Assembly (NCBI GenBank): GCA_020638575.1
Contig: JACKIH010000003.1
Span: forward strand, 477,501-541,500
Length of the DNA stretch: 64,000 nucleotides
Direction: 5' to 3'
Source of the DNA: Rhodospirillaceae bacterium
GTDB lineage: Bacteria > Pseudomonadota > Alphaproteobacteria > DSM-16000 > Inquilinaceae
Shown: positions 17,939 to 27,700 of the stretch, piece by piece
Numbering within the stretch: the first letter of the stretch is position 1
Layout: each line of letters opens with the position of its first letter
Translations under genes and position numbers: made by a program
The notes under the pieces: generated by a model
Told to the model about the DNA's origin: nothing
Databases searched by the model: none
What the model saw: only the letters and a program-made list of their open reading frames with translations

Positions 17939-18973
17939 ATGGGACAGATCACGCTCAGCCAGGTCCGTAAGTCGTTCGGCGAAGTTCATGTCATACCAGG
18001 GGTCGACCTGACGATCGAAGACGGAGAGTTCGTTGTCTTCGTCGGCCCGTCAGGCTGCGGAAAATCCACCCTCCTGCGCCTGATCGCAGGGCTTGAGGAT
18101 ACGACGTCGGGTATCATCGCGATCGACGGCAAGGACGCGACGGCCCTTCCTCCGGCAAAACGTGGCCTGGCAATGGTCTTTCAATCCTATGCGCTTTACC
18201 CACACATGTCGGTGCGCAAGAATATCGCCTTTCCCCTGAAAATGGCGGGGATGTCGGAAAGCGAGCAGGCCACAAGGGTCGAACGTGCGGCCAAGGTGCT
18301 CAATCTGACAAGCTATCTTGACCGGCGTCCGGGCCAGCTTTCCGGGGGGCAACGTCAGCGCGTGGCGATCGGGCGCGCCATTGTGCGAGAGCCAGCGGCA
18401 TTCCTTTTCGACGAACCCCTTTCGAACCTCGATGCAGCGCTGCGCGTCGGGATGCGGCAGGAAATTACCGAACTGCACCAAAGCCTCAAGACGACGATGG
18501 TCTATGTGACCCATGACCAGGTCGAGGCAATGACGATGGCCGACAAGATCGTCGTCCTGAATGCGGGCCGCATCGAACAGGTTGGCAGCCCGCTGGAACT
18601 CTACCGTGCGCCGGTCAATCAGTTCGTCGCGGGCTTCATCGGTAGCCCGAAGATGAACATGATCTCCGGGGCCGAGGCGGCGAAATACGCCGCGGCCACC
18701 ATCGGCATCCGGCCCGAGCACATCCTGGTGTCGAAGACCGAGGGCACCTGGAAGGGCACCGTCGGGGTGTCCGAACATCTGGGGTCCGACACCTTCCTCC
18801 ATATCCACGACACCGGGATCGAGGACACCATCACCGTGCGCGCCAGCGGGGAGATGGCCGTCCACAGCGGCGATACGGTGTGGCTGACGCCCGACTTGGA
18901 GAAGCTGCACAAGTTCGATGTCAATGGTCTGCGCATCGCCAGCCCGATGCTGCAGAAGGCCGGAGCCTCGTAA
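17939..18973 (+). CDS. smoK: Sorbitol/mannitol ABC transporter, ATPase
   Basis: MalK/UgpC-type ATPase energising polyol import at the inner face of the membrane. The 344-residue protein has Walker A GPSGCGKST (residues 36-44), the Q-loop in MVFQSYALYPH, signature LSGGQRQR, Walker B AFLFDEPLSNLD and the H-loop VTHD. A C-terminal regulatory (TOBE/OB) domain contains IGIRPEHI. The ATG follows a GAGG site; the TAA stop abuts the GTG of the sorbitol dehydrogenase gene. Confidence 0.94.
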   Translation: MGQITLSQVRKSFGEVHVIPGVDLTIEDGEFVVFVGPSGCGKSTLLRLIAGLEDTTSGIIAIDGKDATALPPAKRGLAMVFQSYALYPHMSVRKNIAFPLKMAGMSESEQATRVERAAKVLNLTSYLDRRPGQLSGGQRQRVAIGRAIVREPAAFLFDEPLSNLDAALRVGMRQEITELHQSLKTTMVYVTHDQVEAMTMADKIVVLNAGRIEQVGSPLELYRAPVNQFVAGFIGSPKMNMISGAEAAKYAAATIGIRPEHILVSKTEGTWKGTVGVSEHLGSDTFLHIHDTGIEDTITVRASGEMAVHSGDTVWLTPDLEKLHKFDVNGLRIASPMLQKAGAS

Positions 18974-19744
18974 GTGCGCCTGGACGGAAAGGCCGCGATC
19001 ATCACGGGAGCGGCCCGGGGCATCGGCCGCGCCTTCGCCGAAGCCTATGTGCGCGAGGGCGCGCGTGTCGCCATCGCCGACATCAACGCAGATGGGGCGG
19101 CAGTGACCGCCGCAGAAATCGGCGACCGGGCGATCGCGGTGCCGCTGGACGTCACCCAGCAGGCCAGCATCGATGCCGCGGTGGCGACGGTGGAGGAGCG
19201 CTTCGGCGGCATCGACATCCTCATCAACAACGCCGCGCTCTTCGATCTCGCCCCCATCGTGGAAATCACGCGGGCGAGCTACGACAAGCTGTTTTCGGTC
19301 AACGTGGCCGGTTCGCTGTTCATGCTGCAGGCGGTCGCCCGGTCGATGATCCGGCGCGGCCACGGCGGCAAGATCATCAACATGGCGAGCCAAGCCGGGC
19401 GCCGCGGCGAAGCGCTGGTCGCCGTCTATTGCGCCACCAAGGCAGCGATCATCAGCCTCACGCAATCGGCCGGGCTGAACCTGATCCAGCACAAGATCAA
19501 CGTGAACGCCATCGCCCCCGGCGTCGTGGACGGCGAGCACTGGACCGGCGTCGATGCCCTGTTCGCCAAGTACGAAAACAAGCCCATCGGCCAGAAGAAG
19601 AAGGAAGTCGGTGCCGCCGTTCCCTATGGCCGCATGGGCGTCGCAGAGGATTTGACGGGGATGGCCGTTTTCCTGGCCTCCCGCGAAGCCGACTACATCG
19701 TCGCGCAATGCTTCAATGTCGACGGCGGACAATGGATGAGCTGA
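18974..19744 (+). CDS. smoS: Sorbitol dehydrogenase (SmoS-type SDR)
   Basis: NAD-dependent short-chain dehydrogenase that oxidises D-sorbitol to D-fructose (also acting on galactitol and L-iditol in Rhodobacter SmoS). The 256-residue product begins with GTG and reads MRLDGKAAIITGAARGIGRA, with the Rossmann TGxxxGIG motif. The active-site set is Asn in INNAALFD, Ser in NMASQAGR and YCATK (Tyr/Lys). The ending NVDGGQWMS matches the SmoS subfamily closely. The gene begins immediately after the smoK stop and lies 1 bp before mtlK. Confidence 0.93.
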   Translation: MRLDGKAAIITGAARGIGRAFAEAYVREGARVAIADINADGAAVTAAEIGDRAIAVPLDVTQQASIDAAVATVEERFGGIDILINNAALFDLAPIVEITRASYDKLFSVNVAGSLFMLQAVARSMIRRGHGGKIINMASQAGRRGEALVAVYCATKAAIISLTQSAGLNLIQHKINVNAIAPGVVDGEHWTGVDALFAKYENKPIGQKKKEVGAAVPYGRMGVAEDLTGMAVFLASREADYIVAQCFNVDGGQWMS

Positions 19745-19745
19745 G

Positions 19746-21224
19746 ATGAAACTCGCAAACGCAACGCTGAAAGACCTTCCCGCAGGCATCCGCACGCCCG
19801 GGTATGACCGCTCCAGGCTGACGCCGGGCATCGTCCATATCGGCGTCGGCAATTTCCATCGCGCCCACCAGTCCTGGTACCTGCACCGGCTGTTCGAGAT
19901 GGGTTCGAACCTGGATTGGGCCATTGTCGGCGCCGGGGTGCGGCCGCCCGATGCGCAGATGCGCGAGCGGCTGGCGGCACAGGACTACCTCTATACGCTG
20001 ATCGAGCTGGACCCCAACGGCAAGTCGGCCGAGGTGGTCGGCTCCATGGTCGACTTTGTGCCGGTGGAAGAGGGCAACGGCCCGCTGATCGGGCGCATGG
20101 CCGACCCGGCAACGCGCATCGTGACGCTCACCGTGACGGAAGGCGGCTACTACATCCGCCCGGATACCAAGCAGTTCGACGCCGACCACCCGGACATCCG
20201 CCACGACGCCGCCAATCCGGACACGCCCCGCACCGCCTTCGGCGCCATGGTCGCCGCCCTGCGGCTGCGGCTCAACCGCGGGCTCGGGCCGTTCACGGGG
20301 CTGAGCTGCGACAATCTGCAAGGCAACGGCAACACCCTGCGCCAGGCCGTCGTTTCGCTGGCCCGCATGTCGGACCCGGCCTTCGCGGAGTGGATCGAGG
20401 CAACCTGCACCTTCCCCAACTCCATGGTGGACTGCATCGTCCCCGCCACCGGTGCCAAGGAGCTGGAGCTGGCACGCCAGTTCGGCATCGACGATGCCGC
20501 CCCGGTGACCCACGAAAACTTCCGCCAGTGGGTGATCGAGGACGCGTTCTGCGCCGGCCGGCCGGACCTGGGCAAGGCCGGCGCCACCCTCGCTGCCGAT
20601 GTCCACGACTTCGAAAAGATGAAGCTGCGCCTCCTCAACGGCGGCCACCAGGTGATCGCCACCTCCGGCGAGATCCTGGGCATCAAGACGATCTCCGACA
20701 CCATGGCGCATCCGAAGATCCATGGGCTGTTCCGCAAGGTCGCAGAAGAGGAGATCAGCCCCCACGTGGCGGCGGTGCCCGGCTTCACGCCGGCGGAGTA
20801 CATCGACCTGATCGAACGCCGCTTCGCCAACCCCGAGATCGTCGACACCACGCGCCGCGTCGCCTTCGACGGATCGAGCCGCCAGCCAGGCTTCGTCATC
20901 CCGTCGATCCGCGATGGCATCGCCGCGGGCACGCCGACCGCCGGGCTGGCCCTGGTTTCGGCCATCTGGGCCCGCTACTGCTTTGGCCGGCGCGAGGACG
21001 GCTCGATGGTCGAGCCCAACGATCCCAACTGGGAGTTTCTGACCGAGACCGCGAAGAAGGCGGCGAAGATGCCTGCCCTGTGGCTGAAGATGCCGGGGAT
21101 CTACGGCGACGTCGCCCTGCATGAGCCGTTCGTGACCGCCTTCGGCGCCTGGCTCGATCAGATCCACCGGGACGGGCTGGTGGCCGCCATCGACACCTAT
21201 CTGGCCCGCGGCACGCCCGCGTGA
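19746..21224 (+). CDS. mtlK: Mannitol 2-dehydrogenase
   Basis: Long-chain polyol dehydrogenase that converts D-mannitol to D-fructose with NAD. It has 492 residues, the usual length. It has the N-terminal nucleotide-binding motif HIGVGNFHRAHQ and the family's catalytic Lys/Asn/His pattern in KMKLRLLNGGHQ. Later ALWLKMPGIYGD is also typical. It overlaps nothing and starts one base after smoS. In Rhodobacter and Pseudomonas the mtlK gene sits with the same transporter, supporting the assignment. Confidence 0.94.
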   Translation: MKLANATLKDLPAGIRTPGYDRSRLTPGIVHIGVGNFHRAHQSWYLHRLFEMGSNLDWAIVGAGVRPPDAQMRERLAAQDYLYTLIELDPNGKSAEVVGSMVDFVPVEEGNGPLIGRMADPATRIVTLTVTEGGYYIRPDTKQFDADHPDIRHDAANPDTPRTAFGAMVAALRLRLNRGLGPFTGLSCDNLQGNGNTLRQAVVSLARMSDPAFAEWIEATCTFPNSMVDCIVPATGAKELELARQFGIDDAAPVTHENFRQWVIEDAFCAGRPDLGKAGATLAADVHDFEKMKLRLLNGGHQVIATSGEILGIKTISDTMAHPKIHGLFRKVAEEEISPHVAAVPGFTPAEYIDLIERRFANPEIVDTTRRVAFDGSSRQPGFVIPSIRDGIAAGTPTAGLALVSAIWARYCFGRREDGSMVEPNDPNWEFLTETAKKAAKMPALWLKMPGIYGDVALHEPFVTAFGAWLDQIHRDGLVAAIDTYLARGTPA

Positions 21225-21276
21225 GGGTCCGGCCGAGGCGGCCCGCCGCTGCCCGACCGTCTGAAGGTCCGAAGCG

Positions 21277-22203
21277 ATGATCCTGTGCTGCGGCGAAGCG
21301 CTGATCGACATGATCCCGGCCCCGACGACGACCGGGCGGGAGGGCTATGTTCCGCATTGCGGCGGTGCCGTCTTCAACACGGCCATCGCGCTCGGCCGCC
21401 TGGGCGTGCCGGCGGGCCTGCTGACGGGCCTGTCGCGCGATCTGTTCGGGCGGCAACTGGCGGCGGAACTGCGGGCCAGCGGCGTCGACACGGGCTACGT
21501 CGTGACGTCGGACCGGCCGACCACCCTGGCGTTCGTCGACGTTCGGGCCGGCCAGGCGACCTACACGTTCTATGACGAAAACTCCGCCGGGCGGATGCTG
21601 CAGGCGGGCGACCTGCCGGCGGTGCCGGGCGGCGTGACCGCGCTCTACATGGGCGGCATCAGCCTGGCCTGGGAGCCGGCAGCGGACGCCTACGCCGCAC
21701 TGCTCGACCGCGAAGGGCGCGGCCGCGTGGTGATGTTGGATCCCAACATCCGTCACCAGTTCATCAAGGATGTCGCCCGCTACCGCGCGCGGCTGGGCCG
21801 CATGATCGGCCAGGCGGACATCGTAAAGGTGTCCGACGAGGACCTGGACTGGATCTTCCCCGATGCCCCCTCCCCGGCCGCCAAAATCGACCGGATGAAG
21901 CAGCTTGGCCCGGCCGTGGTCATCGTCACCTACGGCCGCCAGGGCTCCAAAGCCTTCCTGCGGAGCGGGGAGGCAGCCTTCGCCAAGGCGGAAACTGTGG
22001 AGGTGGTGGACACCGTGGGGGCCGGCGACACCTTCAATGCCGGCGTGCTGGCCAAACTCCACCGGCTCGGCGCCATGTCGAAGGAGGCACTGGCCAGTAT
22101 CTCCACTGGCACCCTGCAACAGGCTTTGGCCTTCGGGGCGCGGGTGGCGGCCGTCACCGTCTCGCGGGCCGGCGCCGATCCCCCTTGGGCCAACGAAGTG
22201 TGA
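21277..22203 (+). CDS. Fructokinase (PfkB family)
   Basis: Ribokinase/PfkB-family sugar kinase, expected to phosphorylate the fructose produced by SmoS and MtlK. The 308-residue protein has the N-terminal CCGEALIDMIP motif, the GGAVFNTAIALGRLG signature and the C-terminal DTVGAGDTFNAG, with catalytic Asp251. It is the last gene of the polyol operon, 52 bp after mtlK, playing the same part as MtlZ in Pseudomonas. It ends 4 bp from the convergent amidase gene. Confidence 0.9.
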   Translation: MILCCGEALIDMIPAPTTTGREGYVPHCGGAVFNTAIALGRLGVPAGLLTGLSRDLFGRQLAAELRASGVDTGYVVTSDRPTTLAFVDVRAGQATYTFYDENSAGRMLQAGDLPAVPGGVTALYMGGISLAWEPAADAYAALLDREGRGRVVMLDPNIRHQFIKDVARYRARLGRMIGQADIVKVSDEDLDWIFPDAPSPAAKIDRMKQLGPAVVIVTYGRQGSKAFLRSGEAAFAKAETVEVVDTVGAGDTFNAGVLAKLHRLGAMSKEALASISTGTLQQALAFGARVAAVTVSRAGADPPWANEV

Positions 22204-22207
22204 AGCC

Positions 22208-22936
22208 CTACCAGGGCGGACAGACGCGGACCCGGTGGACGCTGCGTTCGTCCAGCAAACCCAGGTTCTGCCGGTAGGCTGGATTGCCCATCAGTTCGCT
22301 GATGCCGTTGTTCTGGAACCGGCCGACGGGCGTGGTCAGCAGGTGCAACTCGCTCTGCGCCCACAGGCCGACATTCACCCAGATGTCCGGTCCCGGACAG
22401 CTATCCAGCTTGCCGCAGGGCACGCCCGTGTCGCCGCCGCAAGCACGGCCGTCCATCAGGGCCGCCTGCACCTGGCCGTGCGGGTGGATGTACTGGAGCC
22501 ACCGCATGCGCGCCCACAGGCTGCGGATCAGCCGCCGTCCCGCAAGGATGGCCTCGACCGTCAGGCGCTCCGCCGGATCGCTGGGCGGCTCGCGCGTGTG
22601 GGGCAGGTCGCAGGCGAATTCGATGTCGATGCCCGAGCCGGCGAAGCCGCCGGCACTCTGTACCGCCACCTCCACATCGTGGGTGTAGAAAATCGCCCCA
22701 TCCAGCCGCACCACGAAGTTGGCGCGGATATTGTCCAGGTGATGCACCAGGTGCGGCGTGCGCTCCAGCGGTCGCAGGTGCTGCTCCTCCAGCAGGGTGT
22801 GGTTGGCCGTCTGGTGGAGGACGATGGCGTTGACGTCTTCGGCGCGGCGGGAGCGCAGCACGATGCCGCGGCGGGTCGATCTGGCGGCGATGCTCCGCCT
22901 GTCCTCAAGGCGCCAGCAGGTGATGTTGACGGACAT
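22208..22936 (-). CDS. Peptidoglycan amidase-like protein (Amidase_2 fold)
   Basis: Probable zinc-dependent N-acetylmuramoyl-L-alanine amidase / PGRP-type domain, cutting the bond between muramic acid and the stem peptide. The 242-residue product shows the family's first strand AIVLHQTANHT (zinc His41), FVVRLDGAIFYTHDVE, GIDIEFAC, a later His in YIHPHGQ (His151/153) and DSCPGPDIWVNVG, where Cys180 fits the third zinc ligand. No signal peptide is visible, so it would be cytosolic or released by lysis. I preferred the internal ATG at 22936; the frame is open to an ATG at 22960. It is divergent from the TIR-nSTAND operon. Its link to that system is only positional. Confidence 0.7.
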   Translation of the reverse strand: MSVNITCWRLEDRRSIAARSTRRGIVLRSRRAEDVNAIVLHQTANHTLLEEQHLRPLERTPHLVHHLDNIRANFVVRLDGAIFYTHDVEVAVQSAGGFAGSGIDIEFACDLPHTREPPSDPAERLTVEAILAGRRLIRSLWARMRWLQYIHPHGQVQAALMDGRACGGDTGVPCGKLDSCPGPDIWVNVGLWAQSELHLLTTPVGRFQNNGISELMGNPAYRQNLGLLDERSVHRVRVCPPW

Positions 22937-23272
22937 CGGTCCACTCGCTCCCAAATCCATGTGGCAGGAGCGCCATCACAACCAAAGGATGACTCCTGGG
23001 GAGGGAAAAGACAAATGCCCAAGCCGCAGGGGTGGTGGTCCCATCGGTCCGGCGAGCAGCGCAATCCCAAGGCGTCACCTCCTCCGCACCTGGGCGCACA
23101 GGAGCCCATATGGGCGCGGCACATCGCGTGTAGGACCGAGCATCTGGGGGTCTCTGTTGCGGCGATACCTCAGGTGGTGCTATAGATGTATCTAAACGTT
23201 AATTGTATTTATGTTTCTGCGTCCATTGAACTTAACCCGAAAGTCAAATCACACCGCGCAACCGAGGTGAAC
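22937..23272. other. Divergent intergenic region before the TIR operon
   Basis: A gap of 336 bases between the amidase and TIR starts. GC falls steeply after about 23175. A sigma70-like promoter for the TIR operon is listed separately. The frame of the TIR gene is open back to 23186, but the ATG at 23273 has the better ribosome-binding site (GAGGTGAAC). No clear promoter for the amidase is seen. Confidence 0.5.
23157..23186 (+). promoter_or_regulatory. Candidate sigma70 promoter of the TIR operon
   Basis: TTGCGG (23157-23162) and TATAGA (23181-23186) are separated by 18 bases at the edge of an AT-rich patch, 87 bases before the preferred TIR start. The match to consensus is moderate. Confidence 0.4.
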
Positions 23273-24748
23273 ATGGTGGTGGATGGCGACGGAAAATCTT
23301 CGGGCATTACGGGAAATCGCCACGACATCTTCATCAGTTACGCCAGCGTGGATGATACCGCTATTACGGCGGGAAGCCATATGCCGGGAGTAGGCTGGGT
23401 CACCACGTTCTTGAACAAGCTTCAGGCCGCCTTGATCCAGCGGCTTGGAGGCGACCGGCCGGCCATCTACTTCGACCGCTCCGGGCTCGGCCCCAACCAC
23501 CAGGTGGACCGCCTGCTCGACGAGGTGCGCCACTCCGCCCTGTTCGTCGCCGTGGGCTCACCCGCCTATGCCCGGCGGGATTTCACGCAGCGGGAACTAC
23601 AGGCCTTCGTCGCCAGCTCCCCCGATCCCGAACGCCTGTTCGCGGTGGAATGCCTGCCGCTGGATGAGGGCGAGACCTACCCCGATCCGCTGGCCAAGCA
23701 GAAGCGGCTGCAGTTCTGGGCGCGCAACGAACCGGTGAGCACGGTTGCGGTGAGCGACGATCCGACCTCGCCCGGCTTCCTGCAGAAGATCCACGACCTG
23801 GCCGAGCAGTTGAAACGCGCCATCCGGGAGTTGCAGGCCAAGGCATCCGTCGTGGCGGCATCGCCCGCCCGCACCGTGGCAGCACCCGGCGCGCGCAACG
23901 GGTCGCTGCGCCCCGTCGTCCTGGCGCGGGTGACCGACGACCTCGACGACAGCGTCGCCGACCTCAGGCGCTACCTGGCCCAGTACGACATCCCCATGAT
24001 GCCGGAAGACGACTGGCCGCTGGAGCCCGGCGAATTCCAGGCCGCCTTCCGACAAGCTCTGGTGCAGCCGGCCATCGTCGTGCAGCTTCTCGGCCCCTAC
24101 CGTGGCAAGGCACCGAAGTCGGTTCCCGAAGGGCTGCTCGCCTGGCAGCACAATGCCGCCGTCGCCGCCGGGCTGACGGTGCGGCAGTGGCGCCACCCGA
24201 AGCTCGACCTCGCCACCGTCGCCGACGCCGAGCACCAGCGCCTGCTCACCGGCCCCGACGTGCTCGCCGAGGGGTTCGAGAGCTTCAAGGCCGGCCTTGT
24301 CGCCGCCGCCAAGCCGGCCCCCGCGGCACGCGCCGCGGCCAACGATGCCGTCGTCTTCGTCGACGCCCAGGACTGCGACGTGGCCATCGCGGAAAGGGTG
24401 CTGCAACGCCTCGCCGACAAGGGCATCGATTCCTCCATGCTGACGGAGTTCGGCGAGCCGTCGATCCGCGCCAAGCTGCGCGAGCGCTACGAGCTGTCCG
24501 ATGCCGTGTGCTGGATCTATGGCGAGGCCGACCGCAACACGCTGAACGGCCGCATCTCCGTCGATTTCCAGCGCATCAACAAGATGCGCAAGCGCGAGGG
24601 CCGGCCGTTCCGTGCGCTCGCCCTCTACAAGACGCCGCCGCCGGGCAAGCCGGGGCTCGGCGTCGCCATCGCCAACCTGATCGAGATCGAGGCGTCGGAT
24701 GCCGAGTTCCCGGCGGCCTTCGATCTGTTCGTCGAAAGCCTCGGTTAG
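23273..24748 (+). CDS. Multi-domain TIR protein
   Basis: Probable immune TIR enzyme. The 491-residue product opens with a TIR domain (about residues 17-175): HDIFISYASVDD strand A motif, then SPAYARRDFTQRELQAF, where Glu108 aligns with the catalytic glutamate of NAD-cleaving TIR domains. Two further alpha/beta segments look TIR-like: RPVVLARVTDDLDD to AIVVQLLGPYRG (about 218-285), and AVVFVDAQDCDVAIAERVL to the end (about 352-490), the latter with SDAVCWIYGEAD. These repeats lack an obvious catalytic Glu and may bind partners. I chose ATG 23273 for its GAGGTG site. It is the first gene of an operon with an nSTAND NTPase (36 bp later) and a SLOG-membrane protein. NADase or signal synthesis is inferred from the family. 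Confidence 0.8.
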   Translation: MVVDGDGKSSGITGNRHDIFISYASVDDTAITAGSHMPGVGWVTTFLNKLQAALIQRLGGDRPAIYFDRSGLGPNHQVDRLLDEVRHSALFVAVGSPAYARRDFTQRELQAFVASSPDPERLFAVECLPLDEGETYPDPLAKQKRLQFWARNEPVSTVAVSDDPTSPGFLQKIHDLAEQLKRAIRELQAKASVVAASPARTVAAPGARNGSLRPVVLARVTDDLDDSVADLRRYLAQYDIPMMPEDDWPLEPGEFQAAFRQALVQPAIVVQLLGPYRGKAPKSVPEGLLAWQHNAAVAAGLTVRQWRHPKLDLATVADAEHQRLLTGPDVLAEGFESFKAGLVAAAKPAPAARAAANDAVVFVDAQDCDVAIAERVLQRLADKGIDSSMLTEFGEPSIRAKLRERYELSDAVCWIYGEADRNTLNGRISVDFQRINKMRKREGRPFRALALYKTPPPGKPGLGVAIANLIEIEASDAEFPAAFDLFVESLG

Positions 24749-24784
24749 GTCTCCGCCGTTGTCCGCCATGCCGCCCATGCGATC

Positions 24785-27700
24785 ATGACCCATCGTCTGC
24801 CCTACCCCGGGCTGCGCGCCTTCCGCAGCGACGAAGCCGACCTGTTCTTCGGCCGCGACCGCGCGCTCGACAGCATGATCGAGACGCTGGCGCGCACGCG
24901 CTTCCTTGCGGTGATCGGCTCTTCGGGCAGCGGCAAGTCGTCCCTGGTGCGCACCGGCCTGCTGCAATCGCTGCGGATCGGCCACTACCACAAGGCCGGC
25001 AGCACCTGGCGGGTGGCCGACATGCACCCGGGCGGCCGCCCCCTCTACAACCTGGCTGCCGCCCTGCTGGCCGCGGCCGAGGGGCCGGCGGAGATGGCCG
25101 ACGCCGACGTGCTGGCCGCCTACCTGGCGCGCGCGCCGCGTTCCATCATCAACTGGGTGGAGGCCGGCAACGTGCCCGCCGGCAGCAACCTGCTGATCCT
25201 CGCCGACCAGTTCGAGGAGCTGTTCCGCTACGCCAACTACGCCGAACGCGAGGAGGCCGAGGCGTTCACGCGGCTGCTGCTGGAATGCCGCGCGGCCCCG
25301 GAGGAGCTGGGCATCCACGTGGTGCTCACCATGCGGTCGGAATTCCTCGGCGCCTGCACCCTGCTGCCGGGGCTGGGCGAAGCCATCAACGACGGCCTCT
25401 TCCTGACGCCGCGGATGACGCGGGAGGAATGCCAGGAGGCGATCGAAGGCCCGGCCATGATGCTGGACTTCGAGATCGAGCCGCGGCTGGTCAACCGCAT
25501 CCTCAACGATTTGGCCAACTTCGCGCCGTGGGAGCGCAACCCGGCCGTCGACCAGCTTGAGCAGCTCTCCCGCCGCGCCGACCAGCTGCCGCTGATGCAG
25601 CACACCCTCAACCGGTTGTGGCAGGCGGCCGCGGTGGAGGCAGCCCGCATCTTCTACGAAGGCTGGGACGCCACGGCGGCCGAGGAACCGCCGCCGATCG
25701 TGCTCACCCACGACCAGTACGAGCGCATCGGCGGGCTGCGCGGCGCGCTGAACGCCCATGCCGAGGAGCTGGTGGCCGCCCTGTCGCCGGAAGCCCAGCG
25801 CCTGGTGCCGACGATTTTCAAGGCGCTGGTGGACGGGCCGTCGGTGGCCGATGCGGTGCGCCGGCCCTGCACGGTGGCCGAGCTGGTCGCACTGGCCAAT
25901 GGCGACTGGACGCGCGTGTCGGCCGTGCTCGATGCCTTCCGCGCGCCCGACGGCAATTTCCTGCGCCCGGCCCTGCCGGCGGAGCTGGACAACGACACCA
26001 TCATCGACCTGACCCACGAGAGCCTGATCCGGCAGTGGGATTCCCTGGCCGTGTGGGTGGAGGAGGACGCCGCCTCGGCCGCCACCTGGCACCGGCTGAT
26101 GTCGGGCCAGGCGCGCCACCGCGACGGCAAGGCCGACCTGTTGGTGGGCCTGGAACTGGCCAACTGCCGTAGCTGGTGGGATGCCGCCCAGCCGACCGGC
26201 ACCTGGGCCGAGCGCCACGGCGGCCGCTTCCTCGCCGTCAAGCGCTACCTCGACGACAGCATCGAAGCCGACGACGAGCGCCGGGCCACCAAAGCCCAAC
26301 GCCGCACCCGCGACCGCCGGCGCGTGAAGGTCTTCGTCAGCGTGCTCGCCGTGCTGACGGTGTTCTCCAGCGCCAGCGCGTTCTATGCAGTCCAACTTAA
26401 CGACGAACTTGAGACGACGGTTCAACAACTAGAGTCGACAAACCACAACCTAATCTCAACAGTACAAGAACGAAGTCTTTATATCCGAGAGCGTTCCGAG
26501 CTCATCGAAACACTAAACGAGCGAAACGAGGAACTCGAATCCGCCATCGCGCGATCTGAATACGCCGAACGGCAGGCGCAGGAGCGCCTGCAAGACATGA
26601 GTGGGTGGCTTCAACAGATCTCCGACATTATTCGTGAGCAGGATCAACGCCCGATTCTTGGCTTTGACGAGACAGAGCGGCGGCTATTCAATGTACTCGA
26701 CCCTTTCCAGCAATACTTGTTAGAAGAGGAGCCCGGTGTTGTTTCTCCAATCCAAATTGCCCAAACATTATTTTACTTGGGTCTGCGCGAAGAGCGGTCC
26801 GGAAACGCCGAAGGCGCAATGGACTACTACCGTCGCGCCTTAGATGAGGCCAGCGCTATAGCGCGTGCGCATCAAGGAACCCAAGTTCCGTCTACATTGG
26901 TCGAAATTATCGTTGAAAGTGCGGTTAATCGGTCTTCGTATTTGATGATTTTGCGCAGAACCGATGAAGCTGGATCTATCATATTCTCTACAAATCAACT
27001 AATTGACAGCCTTCAACTGGATCATAACGATGGGAGAAACATCCGATCTTTTGCGATGATTGCCAACGCCATATCGAGAATATATCTACAGAATGGAGAT
27101 GCGGAACAAGAGCTCGCTTGGGCACGCCGTGCACTTGAATTCGCCAGCCACGCATACGAGTTAGATCCACACGACTTCACAATACAACGAACATACCTCT
27201 CTTATCTTCACAATCTTTATGGCGACCTTCCTAATAATTCGCAAGAAGAAGATATGGCCTTGCAGGCGCTCTGCTCTCTACTCGATCGCATGCAGGACGA
27301 ATCGGTCGAGTTCTTCTTTGTGAACACCCCCGCACATCGCACCTGCCGTATGGAGATTGTCAGCTCCCTATTTGATTCCGAAGCGTACAGCGAAGCGCGG
27401 GAAATCTTGCTCCAGCGCGAACACGATCTTCGAATATATGCCTTGTTCTCCCCGGAGAATATTGCTGTTCAGGCGGCGCACCTGCGGTCCATCTCAGACA
27501 TCATTAGGAACTCTGGATACAGAGGAGATGATCCAGAATTCAGGGCGGAGTGGCTTCAAAGAGCGATCGACCGCATCGAAGCCATATCTTCGAGCGGAGC
27601 TATTCTTCCAATTGAAACATATGATTTCGAGTTCGCAATAGAGGATATAACATCCCGTATTGCGGATATCGAAGATGAAGAGACACGGATAGAACTGTTC

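Noticed and set aside
22204..22217. GCCCT-ACC-AGGGC hairpin between fructokinase and amidase stops as a terminator
   Set aside because: Only a 5-bp stem with a 3-nt loop and no T-tract; too weak to list.
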